From contig NZ_JAUSZN010000001.1 in assembly GCF_030817595.1 (NCBI RefSeq), forward strand, positions 3,545,001-3,609,000: a DNA stretch of 64,000 bases. The letters are read 5' to 3'. The first letter of the stretch is position 1. Each line of letters opens with the position of its first letter. The notes beneath the pieces were generated by a model that saw only the letters and a list, made by a program, of their open reading frames with translations, was not told where the DNA came from and searched no databases. A program made the translations under genes and the position numbers. This document shows, piece after piece, positions 1 to 7,486 of the stretch. This DNA comes from Neobacillus niacini. Its GTDB lineage: Bacteria > Bacillota > Bacilli > Bacillales > Cytobacillaceae.

Positions 1-882
1 GTTAATCGATCCCGTACCGGCTTCCATCGTATTGAGCATCCCCGTGGTCATAGCCGTTTTCAACACAGTTTCTACCGATTGATTTCGATTCAATGCCACC
101 GCTAACCCAGCAACGACTGCATCTCCGGACCCAACCGGATTCACCACGTCTATTTTTGGGAGAGTTACTCGGTAATCTTCCGTACCATGTCTTACAAAAG
201 CACCATCCCCACCCATCGAGACAACAATCCATTCAATCTCTTTAAACCAGTCATGATCTAAAGCTTGTTTCAAACTGCTAATCCTGCTATCCACTTTCAC
301 GCCGAGCAGCTGAGATAATTCCGTAATATTTGGCTTAATCGCAAATGGCTTTTCTTTATGTAACAAGGCTGCTCTTAACGGTTCTCCTGATGAATCCAAT
401 ACCACCGGAATTCCCTTTCTCTGACTAATGGCTAACATTTGCTGATAAAAATCCACCGGCAATCCCTTAGGCAAACTGCCCGAAATCGTCACCAAGGAAA
501 CTTTAGCCAACAGGTCTTCATATTTCTCTAAAAAATCTGTCCCTTCTGCATTCGTTAAGGTTGGCCCAGATTCTAAAATTTCCGTTTGCATCCCTTCATG
601 AAGAATGGCAATACAATTCCTCGATTCTTTTTCGATTTTCAAAAAGTCATTCGGAATTTGGCTTTTATTTAATTCCTGTACGATGTAATCGCCGATGGTT
701 CCGCCGAGCACACCCGTTGCCAGGACTTCTTCTTCCATTTGTGCAATCACCCGTGCAACATTTAAGCCTTTACCGCCAGCCGTTTTTCGAACATTTTCCA
801 CACGGTTCACAGTATCCAACTTGAATTCATGGAGGGGATAGGAAATATCCACAGATGGATTCATCGTGACAGCTAAAATCAT
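1..882 (-). CDS. lacC: Tagatose-6-phosphate kinase (LacC type), 3' end cut by window edge
   Basis: PfkB-family sugar kinase, expected to phosphorylate tagatose-6-phosphate to tagatose-1,6-bisphosphate in the cytoplasm. The 294 visible codons are open to the window edge, so only a short C-terminus is missing. The N-terminus MNPSVDISYPL and the glycine-rich AGGKGLNVARV stretch are typical of LacC, and the PfkB signature NPVGSGD carries the likely catalytic base Asp254. The ATG at 882 overlaps the stop of the preceding deacetylase gene by four bases (ATGA), so translation is probably coupled. Last visible gene of the GalNAc operon; an aldolase would be expected just beyond the edge. 1-phosphofructokinase is the main alternative, but the GalNAc context favours LacC. 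Confidence 0.88.
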   Translation of the reverse strand, partial: MILAVTMNPSVDISYPLHEFKLDTVNRVENVRKTAGGKGLNVARVIAQMEEEVLATGVLGGTIGDYIVQELNKSQIPNDFLKIEKESRNCIAILHEGMQTEILESGPTLTNAEGTDFLEKYEDLLAKVSLVTISGSLPKGLPVDFYQQMLAISQRKGIPVVLDSSGEPLRAALLHKEKPFAIKPNITELSQLLGVKVDSRISSLKQALDHDWFKEIEWIVVSMGGDGAFVRHGTEDYRVTLPKIDVVNPVGSGDAVVAGLAVALNRNQSVETVLKTAMTTGMLNTMEAGTGSIN

Positions 883-2045
883 CGCACTCCCTCTTTCTGT
901 AAATGGTAACGACAAACACCATCAAGATAAGTCGCAAGTAAATCCAGTTCAGGACTCAACACAATAAAGTCAGCAGCGTACCCCTCAGCAATTTTCCCGC
1001 ATTCCACGTCCAGCCCAATACTTTTTGCAGGTGCAGTGCTTGCCATATAGATTGCTTCCTCCGGTGTCGCAATCCCCCATTCGACGACATTTTTGACAGC
1101 ATCATTAAGCTGCAAAATACTGCCGGCTAAACTGCCGCCTTCGATTCGGGCTGCACCGGCTTTCACCTCGACAGGGAATTCTCCGAGTTGATAGTTTCCT
1201 TCCGGCATTCCACCAGCCATCATGCAGTCAGTTACCAAAACGGTATAATCTCTGCCACGGACATTCATTAAAATATTAGCCGCAGCAGGATGAACATGAT
1301 GTCCGTCACAAATGATTTCCGCAAAAACATCTTTTAAATTCATCGCTGCCCCGACCATCCCTGGCTCACGATGGTGCAGCGGACTCATTCCATTGAAGGT
1401 ATGAACAAAAATAGAAGCTCCATTTTCAACCGCTTGCTTTGCTTCTTCATAAGTGGCGTCACTATGGGCTAGTGCCACTGCAATCTTTTCACCTGCCGCA
1501 TATTCAATAAATTCCGCTGCCCCTTTTCGTTCAGGGGCAATGGCAATTTTTTTAATAGAGTCATTGGATAATTCCTGCCAATCTTTTAATCGTTCAATCG
1601 ATGGGTCCGAAAAATATCTCGTGTTATGCGCCCCTTTGTGTTTTTCGGTAAAAAATGGCCCTTCCAAAAAAATCCCTTTAATTTTGGCTCCACTAACTTT
1701 TTTGTAGTTTGCACCAATCATTTCAACGACATGATTCAACGCTTCCGTTGAGGAAGTTAAGGTTGTCGGCAAAAACGAAGTAACCCCACAGGAAAGAACC
1801 CCTTCAGAAATCTGATTCAACCCTTCAAAATCATTGTCCATAATGTCATGATTTCGAAATCCATGAATATGTGTATCTACTAAACCAGGAGCAATCCAAT
1901 GGCCCGCAAAATCAATAATTTCCGCCGCCGCAACTGGTCTGTTTTCTGAAAAACTACCAAATATTCCATCTTTTATTTCTAAAAACCCTGGCCCTTCAAC
2001 CTTTCCATCAAGGAAAAACTTATCAGCAAAGATATACTTAGACAT
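879..2045 (-). CDS. nagA: N-acetylglucosamine/N-acetylgalactosamine-6-phosphate deacetylase
   Basis: Amidohydrolase-superfamily deacetylase of 388 residues, removing acetate from an N-acetylhexosamine-6-phosphate. Visible metal and catalytic elements: VDTHIHG (His59, His61), GIFLEGPFF (Glu128), LAHSDAT (His194), VHTFNGM (His215) and VTDCMMAGG (Asp273). I place the start at 2045 (MSKYIFADKF) because AGGGGAAG lies about five bases upstream; a longer reading from 2069 would overlap the previous gene and has no such site. It sits 10 bases after the AgaS-type gene and overlaps lacC by four. The AgaS/LacC neighbours suggest GalNAc-6-phosphate as the physiological substrate (AgaA role), although the fold does not separate this from GlcNAc-6-phosphate. 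Confidence 0.9.
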   Translation of the reverse strand: MSKYIFADKFFLDGKVEGPGFLEIKDGIFGSFSENRPVAAAEIIDFAGHWIAPGLVDTHIHGFRNHDIMDNDFEGLNQISEGVLSCGVTSFLPTTLTSSTEALNHVVEMIGANYKKVSGAKIKGIFLEGPFFTEKHKGAHNTRYFSDPSIERLKDWQELSNDSIKKIAIAPERKGAAEFIEYAAGEKIAVALAHSDATYEEAKQAVENGASIFVHTFNGMSPLHHREPGMVGAAMNLKDVFAEIICDGHHVHPAAANILMNVRGRDYTVLVTDCMMAGGMPEGNYQLGEFPVEVKAGAARIEGGSLAGSILQLNDAVKNVVEWGIATPEEAIYMASTAPAKSIGLDVECGKIAEGYAADFIVLSPELDLLATYLDGVCRYHLQKEGVR

Positions 2046-2055
2046 GCTTCTTCCC

Positions 2056-3222
2056 CTACTTAAATTCATAAATGGTTACGCCTTTAACGACACGGTTTAC
2101 CGTTCCTGTCGGTGAAGGTGTGTCTGGTGTGTTGCCTACTTTTACCGAAGCGAGCAAGGAAACCGTCTGTCCAATCATGACAAAAGGTAGTGCTAAATAA
2201 GCATCCGGCACGAACTTGGCCTCGCTTCCGAATCCAAATGTGTTCCCATCATAATTGGTATCTCCATCAACCTCGATCGCACAAATATAGCTAGCCATGT
2301 TATCCAGCTGCATTTCTTTTAACATATCTAAATCGTATTGACGTGTATAAGGTTGGTTGGAAACAAACACAAAAACCAATGATTTTTCGTTCACAAATGA
2401 TTTAGGACCGTGGCGGAATCCTAACGGTGAATCAAAGGCAGTGACAATTTTTCCAGCTGTCAGCTCTAATATTTTTAATTGTGCTTCTCTCGCTAGGCCT
2501 TCTAAACTGCCAGATCCTAGGTAAATGATGCGGTCAAAATCGATATCGATGATTTCTTGGATTGCGTCTTCCCTTTGAATGACACTTTCACCCATTTGCT
2601 GAATCACTTTCACAATCGCCGATTTTTCTTCCAACGGCAAAGAATCAAAAACGAGTAACGCCGTTAACGTCATGCATGAATAACTGCCCGTCATCGCAAA
2701 ACCTTGATCATTCGATTTTTCTGGCATCAATAGCAATATATTATTTTCATCCCCTGTTGCCCGCTTCGCTAATTGGCCATCCTTAGCACAAGTAATCGTT
2801 ACCTGATACAAATCGGTTACGATTTGCTTCGCTAATTGTACAGCGGCGATACTTTCCGGGCTGTTGCCGCTTCTAGCAAAGGAAACTAACAAGGTTGGGA
2901 AATCTGCTTTTAAAAATTCATAGGGGTTAGACACTAAAGTGGTTGTCGGAATACTGAGCAATTCCCACTTATTTTCATTCACTTTTCCTTTTAGGTAAGG
3001 TGTGATGGTATCTCCGACATAGGCAGACGTCCCTGCACCTGTAAAAATGACGCGAACCCGGCCGTGTTTCGTTGATAACTTTAGTAAAAACTCTTCAATA
3101 TCCCTGCTTTTCTCTGTAAACAAGGTAAATGTTTCAGCCCATAAATCAGGCTGCTGTTTTATTTCTGCCGTTGTAATCGATGCACCTAGTGGCACTAATT
3201 TTTCTTCACCTAATGTAAACAT
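2056..3222 (-). CDS. agaS: Galactosamine-6-phosphate deaminase/isomerase, AgaS type (SIS domains)
   Basis: Protein of 388 residues with two SIS sugar-isomerase domains. The first holds TGAGTSAYVGD (from about residue 61) and SFARSGNSPES; the second holds YLGSGSLEGLAREAQLK and the characteristic SPLGFRHGPKSFV. AgaS proteins convert galactosamine-6-phosphate to tagatose-6-phosphate plus ammonia, which fits exactly between the deacetylase and the tagatose-6-phosphate kinase downstream. The start at 3222 is chosen because AGGAG lies nine bases upstream; the open frame extends to 3282 but that would overlap the ROK kinase gene, whose stop is at 3239. It could be annotated as a GlmS-like isomerase by simple domain search, but it lacks the glutaminase domain. 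Confidence 0.88.
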   Translation of the reverse strand: MFTLGEEKLVPLGASITTAEIKQQPDLWAETFTLFTEKSRDIEEFLLKLSTKHGRVRVIFTGAGTSAYVGDTITPYLKGKVNENKWELLSIPTTTLVSNPYEFLKADFPTLLVSFARSGNSPESIAAVQLAKQIVTDLYQVTITCAKDGQLAKRATGDENNILLLMPEKSNDQGFAMTGSYSCMTLTALLVFDSLPLEEKSAIVKVIQQMGESVIQREDAIQEIIDIDFDRIIYLGSGSLEGLAREAQLKILELTAGKIVTAFDSPLGFRHGPKSFVNEKSLVFVFVSNQPYTRQYDLDMLKEMQLDNMASYICAIEVDGDTNYDGNTFGFGSEAKFVPDAYLALPFVMIGQTVSLLASVKVGNTPDTPSPTGTVNRVVKGVTIYEFK

Positions 3223-3238
3223 AAACCGACACTCCTCT

Positions 3239-4108
3239 TTAGATTCTTTCAAATACTCGCAATCCTGCACCAACAACGCCATTATTCTGCGCCAATGTAC
3301 TGATACTCATCTGGTCTAAAAGATGCTGCTGTTCAGGAAGTTGATAGATTTTTAGTTTTTCTTTGATTAATTCAAGCAGGAAAGGGTTATTCACAATGAC
3401 ACTGCCGCCGAAAACCATTTTATGAGGGTCTAATAAGCAGGAAATGGAATAGAGTCCTTGAGCTAAATGCCCGGTCACCTCATCGATAATTGACTGATAT
3501 TCCTGTGACCCGTTTATATATCCACTAAAGACATCCTTGGTTGGAATCCCTGCTATTTTCTGGATCCCTGGACCGGCAGCGATTTTTTCCAACCGTTCAT
3601 TGCCTTTCTTTGAGAGAACCGGAATCAGCCCAAGTTCCCCGGCAAAACCAGCTCCTCGAAAAAAGGAACCTTGATGGATGATCGAACAGGCAATTCCTGT
3701 ACTGAGCGTCACGTAGACAAAGGTCTGTTTCGTTGTTCCCTGCGCTGCTTTCCACTCGGCAAAAGCCGCCATATAAACATCGTTATCAATCGTGATTGGC
3801 TTAGCTCCAAATTGCTCCTGTAATCGGGCGGCAAGTGGAAACTGCTGCCACGGCAAATTGTTTTGAAAAATGGCGATGCCGTTCTCTCGATCGACTTTAC
3901 CAGGTACCCCCACGCCGATTCCTTCAATTTCTGAAACCGACGTCCCATCAAGAACTTGTTCCACTGCTGTTACGACTTGTTTAAACATGTTTTCGCGGTC
4001 GGAAGGATCACTTTTTACTTCGGCACGGTGAAGCAGCTCTCCTGATTCTGAAATGATTCCCACTGCAATCTTTGTCCCGCCGATATCAATGCCAATGGCC
4101 TTTTTCAT
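3239..4108 (-). CDS. ROK-family sugar kinase, probably N-acetylgalactosamine kinase
   Basis: Cytoplasmic ROK kinase of 289 residues. The ATP loop IDIGGTK is at residues 7-13 and the catalytic region ITIDNDVYMAA places Asp110 as likely base. The usual ROK zinc motif with three cysteines after the GELG segment is absent; the protein has GFAGELGLIPV followed by no cysteine cluster. First gene of the operon leading to deacetylase, AgaS and LacC, so the economical reading is that it phosphorylates free GalNAc (or GlcNAc/GalN) released by intracellular hexosaminidase. AGAGGTG precedes the ATG. Specificity is inferred from context only; glucokinase or N-acetylmannosamine kinase activity cannot be excluded. 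Confidence 0.8.
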   Translation of the reverse strand: MKKAIGIDIGGTKIAVGIISESGELLHRAEVKSDPSDRENMFKQVVTAVEQVLDGTSVSEIEGIGVGVPGKVDRENGIAIFQNNLPWQQFPLAARLQEQFGAKPITIDNDVYMAAFAEWKAAQGTTKQTFVYVTLSTGIACSIIHQGSFFRGAGFAGELGLIPVLSKKGNERLEKIAAGPGIQKIAGIPTKDVFSGYINGSQEYQSIIDEVTGHLAQGLYSISCLLDPHKMVFGGSVIVNNPFLLELIKEKLKIYQLPEQQHLLDQMSISTLAQNNGVVGAGLRVFERI

Positions 4109-4239
4109 ACTATCGCACCTCTATTTTGGTTTATTCGTACCCTCAATAAATTGTTACGTTGTTGGAATGGAACCAAGGAAGACAAGAATTAATACTATCT
4201 ACACTTCCGAATGACGGGTTGTTGGTATAAGCTAATTGT

Positions 4240-4268
4240 AAAAAAAACTCATAGGATAGACTATGAGT
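4240..4268 (-). terminator. Intrinsic terminator-like hairpin with U-tract
   Basis: On the minus strand CTCATAG and CTATGAG form a short stem around TCTATC, followed by eight T. It lies about 100 bases after the oxidoreductase stop at 4371 but also only about 12 bases after the predicted start of transcription from the promoter at 4287-4314, so it may act as an early attenuator of the GalNAc operon. Confidence 0.7.
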
Positions 4269-4286
4269 ATATATCTTTGTAATTCT

Positions 4287-4314
4287 ATTATACCATCCCG
4301 ACTCGTCGGGTCAA
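4287..4314 (-). promoter_or_regulatory. Sigma-A promoter of the GalNAc operon with palindromic operator
   Basis: Minus strand reads TTGACC, 16 bases, TATAAT. The -35 box is 4309-4314 and the -10 box 4287-4292. The spacer contains the perfect inverted repeat CCCGA-CGAG-TCGGG (4297-4310), overlapping the -35 box. The whole element aligns with the promoter of the GntR gene at 14573-14600, suggesting the same repressor reads both. Confidence 0.75.
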
Positions 4315-4370
4315 CCCATTGACCAAAAACATTACTGCTACCTTCCAGGCCGCAGCATGAGATAGAACTT

Positions 4371-5645
4371 CTAGGCTTTAATTTGATCAAGTAAACTATG
4401 ATAATACTCATCAATTTGGATTGATTGTCCCTTGTTTAACCTAGAGTCCTCAGCGGCAAAGGCCATAAGATGGCTTCTAACGGATGCAGATGCGGTTGAA
4501 ACTCCCTCTCCGCTGTTCCCAAATTGGACTTCCCGGAGGAATGTTCTCATGATTCCGTTGTCACCGCCACCGTGTCCACCAACAGGGTTGTCAAATTTGA
4601 TCACCGTTTCATGCCTGGTCAGGAAGTCAAAAATGGATATACTATTTTCCTCCATATTCCCGCGGATTTCCCCTTTTGTCCCCATAATTTGAACCATTCG
4701 CGTCTGCTCTCTTGTAAAGCCGCACATGCTAAACGTTGCGGTTGCTCCGTCTTCGAATTCCATATTGACCACCTGATGGTCGACAACATTATTATCTGAG
4801 CGGTAGACACATTTTCCGTATGATGTTTCTTGTAATGCTTGAATGATGCCCTCATTTGTATAATCTTCTGTAAATTTCTTTGCCCAGCCTCTACCTTCGC
4901 CAAGATAATACCTGCCAGCATGGAATGGACATTCCAGCTCTGCGGGACAGCCATCTAAACATCTATGCGGTGCTCCAGCAGGTGCATTTTCCTCTTTAAA
5001 GTGCATGAGTGAACCATAGGAACTAACACATTTACACTCTTTCCCCATCACGTAGGAAATGATATCCATATCATGGCAGGATTTCTGCAGAATCATTGGA
5101 CTAGACTTCTCCTTGTTATTCCAGTTTCCGCGAACAAAGCTATGGGACATATGCATCGCTTCTACATTTTCATTTAATTGCAGTGAAACGACCTCTCCAA
5201 TTTCCCCTTTAGCTATGACCTTTTTTATTGTTGACCAGAATTGTGTATACCTTAGAACATGACAGATTGTCAGTTGTCGATTATTCTTTTTCGCTGCCTG
5301 TTCCATTGCAATACACTCCAATGGATCCGGAGACATTGGTTTTTCCAATAGAACATGGTAACCCAGTTCCAATGCTCTCATGGTTGGTTTAAAGTGATTT
5401 CGGTCGAGTGTGCAAATAATCGCAATGTCTGCCAATTTTTGGGCAGCACCTAGGATTTCCTCCCAAGACTCAAAACAATTTTCTGAAGGTATATCGTGTG
5501 CTTGCTGCAATCTCGTTCTTCTTTCTATTCCCGGCTCTGCTACACCAACAATCTTTAATTCATTCGGATATGCCAAGGCATATGGGGCGTAAGCTCTCGC
5601 CCCTCTGTCACCTGCTCCAATTAGGATAGCAGTCATGGTTTTCAT
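4371..5645 (-). CDS. Gfo/Idh/MocA-family NAD(P)-dependent oxidoreductase
   Basis: Protein of 424 residues with an N-terminal Rossmann fold (AILIGAGDRGARAYAPYA) and the family EKPMSPDP segment. The C-terminal half has a cysteine-bearing insert (CLDGCPAELEC) and the motif GGHGGGDNG, both shared in outline with the two shorter paralogs at 11048 and 14754. Such proteins oxidise sugars or act as NAD-dependent glycosidases (family GH109 is built on this fold). Start at 5645 has GAGGGAGAG upstream. Last gene of the leftward unit containing importer 1, a metallophosphoesterase and DUF624. Substrate unknown; an alpha-N-acetylgalactosaminidase-like role would suit the neighbouring GalNAc operon but is inference. 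Confidence 0.8.
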   Translation of the reverse strand: MKTMTAILIGAGDRGARAYAPYALAYPNELKIVGVAEPGIERRTRLQQAHDIPSENCFESWEEILGAAQKLADIAIICTLDRNHFKPTMRALELGYHVLLEKPMSPDPLECIAMEQAAKKNNRQLTICHVLRYTQFWSTIKKVIAKGEIGEVVSLQLNENVEAMHMSHSFVRGNWNNKEKSSPMILQKSCHDMDIISYVMGKECKCVSSYGSLMHFKEENAPAGAPHRCLDGCPAELECPFHAGRYYLGEGRGWAKKFTEDYTNEGIIQALQETSYGKCVYRSDNNVVDHQVVNMEFEDGATATFSMCGFTREQTRMVQIMGTKGEIRGNMEENSISIFDFLTRHETVIKFDNPVGGHGGGDNGIMRTFLREVQFGNSGEGVSTASASVRSHLMAFAAEDSRLNKGQSIQIDEYYHSLLDQIKA

Positions 5646-5713
5646 CTTAATCTCTCCCTCTTATTGTTTGGCTTTTGTTACTTATCATTTTCCTTGATCC
5701 ATCTAGTTCTACT

Positions 5714-6382
5714 TTATCCCTTTTGGAAAAGTCTAAATAGCTGCCGTTGTGTTTTTACCGAATGGCTTTTCTTCTCATCCATAAGAGTAAATACCCTCAT
5801 TGACACCCACATGGAATGACACGTAATCAGACCTATACTTAAGAAAGGAATCAAACCCGGGATAGTCCTAAACAACAAAAATAAAAGATAATATCCGATG
5901 ACTATAAGCAGTGTATGAAAAGGAAATGAAACACCGATTAATAATGAAAGGCTAAAATATCTACTGAACCCATTTTCAAAATGAACATATACAGGAAAGA
6001 TATAAAAAAGCAGGATGACAAATAATATACTAGCCATAATAACAAGGCTAAGGAGACACCAATAGATTACACCATGAGAAAAACGGATAATGGAAAAATT
6101 CAAATAGATTAAAAAGCCCATAATTGTAAGAATCAGACCTAATCCGTTTGCTTTCCAAAACTCTTTACGAAAAGTAGTCCAATAAACACTTGCATATGAC
6201 TTGTTATCTTCATTCCCCAGCATCCATTTTCTCATTACAGTAAATAGACTGACGGTAGCAGGCATAATTCCAAAAACAATCCCGCCACAAAGTGAAAATA
6301 CTACCCAGAGCAACTGGAATTGTGCCAATCTCATAACCTTTTCAGCAAGTTGATAGAAATTCCCCATTAATCCAGTATTCAT
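5714..6382 (-). CDS. DUF624 membrane protein (YesL-like)
   Basis: Integral membrane protein of about 222 residues with roughly five to six hydrophobic segments, including LLWVVFSLCGGIVFGIMPATVS, a hallmark of DUF624/YesL. These small proteins regularly sit beside LplABC-type sugar importers in Bacillus and Paenibacillus; their function is not established. The start at 6382 is preferred because GGGGA stands nine bases upstream, whereas the longer frame from 6406 lacks a ribosome site. A second member of the family is at 22503, next to the PL8 lyase, so each importer region here has its own copy. Confidence 0.85.
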   Translation of the reverse strand: MNTGLMGNFYQLAEKVMRLAQFQLLWVVFSLCGGIVFGIMPATVSLFTVMRKWMLGNEDNKSYASVYWTTFRKEFWKANGLGLILTIMGFLIYLNFSIIRFSHGVIYWCLLSLVIMASILFVILLFYIFPVYVHFENGFSRYFSLSLLIGVSFPFHTLLIVIGYYLLFLLFRTIPGLIPFLSIGLITCHSMWVSMRVFTLMDEKKSHSVKTQRQLFRLFQKG

Positions 6383-6512
6383 ATCAATTTTTCCCCATTT
6401 CATCATATAGTACGAACAAGGCTGTGGGACATTTATTGCTGTTTTCCTATTAGATTGATATCCCCCTGGTCAATTTCCCCTTTGCCAATACTTTAAGTTT
6501 ACTAATCCCCTT

Positions 6513-7373
6513 TTAAATTGGAATATTTAACTGATACTCTTGAATCCATTTTTCATTTGTGAAATCACGCCCCCTAATGGATACGTGATCCGTAAATACC
6601 TGTACATATAATCCTTGACTTCCTTCTGAATCAATTACCGTATCTGCTCCCTTACCATCTGGTCCCCACGTATCGTATATAGCTCCCGTATTAATCATAT
6701 AAAAGGGAGTATCGGCAAACATGTTCGGAAAGCGGAGATCAAAATGAGAGTGTCCGGAAAAGAAGAATACATTATCCATCTTAGTTAATATATCCACCAA
6801 CTCCTGGTAGTGGATAATACTATTTTGATAGTATTCTAGATCTGTTCCATATAAAGTGAATGGGATTGGTTGATGCAAAAATACAAAAACAGGTTTATCA
6901 TGATGTTTAATTTTTTCAACTTTATCTTCTAACCACTCTAATTGTTCCTTGCTTAAGACCGCGGAGTCTTTCGTAGGACTACCAACCGGTCCCCAGCTTT
7001 CTGTTCCTAGGAATAGAAAAGAACAATTATTTATTTCTTTCTCATAATAGACCTTTTCAAGATCACTAAATTCTAGAAAGCGGCGTATTGAAGCTATATT
7101 CCCATCATTTTTAAAGAATTCATGATTTCCAATCGTAAAAAAAACATCCTTAGGATGCGGACTCATATCCAATATTTCCCCAAACTTGTAATAGCTCTCT
7201 TTCCTTCCATCGTTAATTAAGTCCCCATTAATAATTAAGGAAGATGCATTAGGATTTATTTCATTAAGGTCTTGTAAGGCATGGGCAAATTTTTGGTGGG
7301 AAACCTCATTTTTTTCAGTCAATTGGATATCGCTTATAACAAAAAAAGAAAATAACGGTTTAGTCTCACACAT
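6513..7373 (-). CDS. Calcineurin-like metallophosphoesterase
   Basis: Protein of 286 residues with the ordered motifs of the metallophosphoesterase fold: FVISDIQ (a D-x-Q variant of the usual D-x-H), INGDLIND, GNHEFF, FLHQPIP and FSGHSHFD. It probably hydrolyses a phosphate ester or diester, with two metal ions, in the cytoplasm, as no signal peptide is visible. The frame opens with GTG at 7382 but the ATG at 7373 is better placed behind AGAGG. It lies immediately after the hairpin that follows the importer 1 binding-protein gene, so expression would depend on readthrough or a hidden promoter. Link to sugar metabolism is only by position. Confidence 0.82.
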   Translation of the reverse strand: MCETKPLFSFFVISDIQLTEKNEVSHQKFAHALQDLNEINPNASSLIINGDLINDGRKESYYKFGEILDMSPHPKDVFFTIGNHEFFKNDGNIASIRRFLEFSDLEKVYYEKEINNCSFLFLGTESWGPVGSPTKDSAVLSKEQLEWLEDKVEKIKHHDKPVFVFLHQPIPFTLYGTDLEYYQNSIIHYQELVDILTKMDNVFFFSGHSHFDLRFPNMFADTPFYMINTGAIYDTWGPDGKGADTVIDSEGSQGLYVQVFTDHVSIRGRDFTNEKWIQEYQLNIPI

Positions 7374-7403
7374 CAACGACACCTCTATTTTTTTCTATTC
7401 ATA

Positions 7404-7446
7404 TAAAAAGATGACTCATATGAGCAGCCAGTACACCATATGAGTC
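7404..7446 (-). terminator. Hairpin after importer 1 binding-protein gene
   Basis: Perfect 10-base stem GACTCATATG / CATATGAGTC with a 14-base loop, followed on the minus strand by ATCTTTTTATA. It lies 40 bases after the stop at 7487 and 30 bases before the metallophosphoesterase start. It may terminate partly or protect the upstream mRNA 3' end. Confidence 0.72.
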
Positions 7447-7486
7447 AATTAAAATTGAATTCTAATATGCTATTAGCGATAAACGG

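Noticed and set aside
2..232. 76-codon minus-strand open frame at the left edge
   Set aside because: It lies in another frame inside the lacC gene and its translation is tryptophan- and arginine-rich nonsense.
4109..4240. T-box or other riboswitch in the GalNAc operon leader
   Set aside because: The terminator hairpin comes right after the predicted start, leaving no sensor domain, and no T-box sequence is present downstream.
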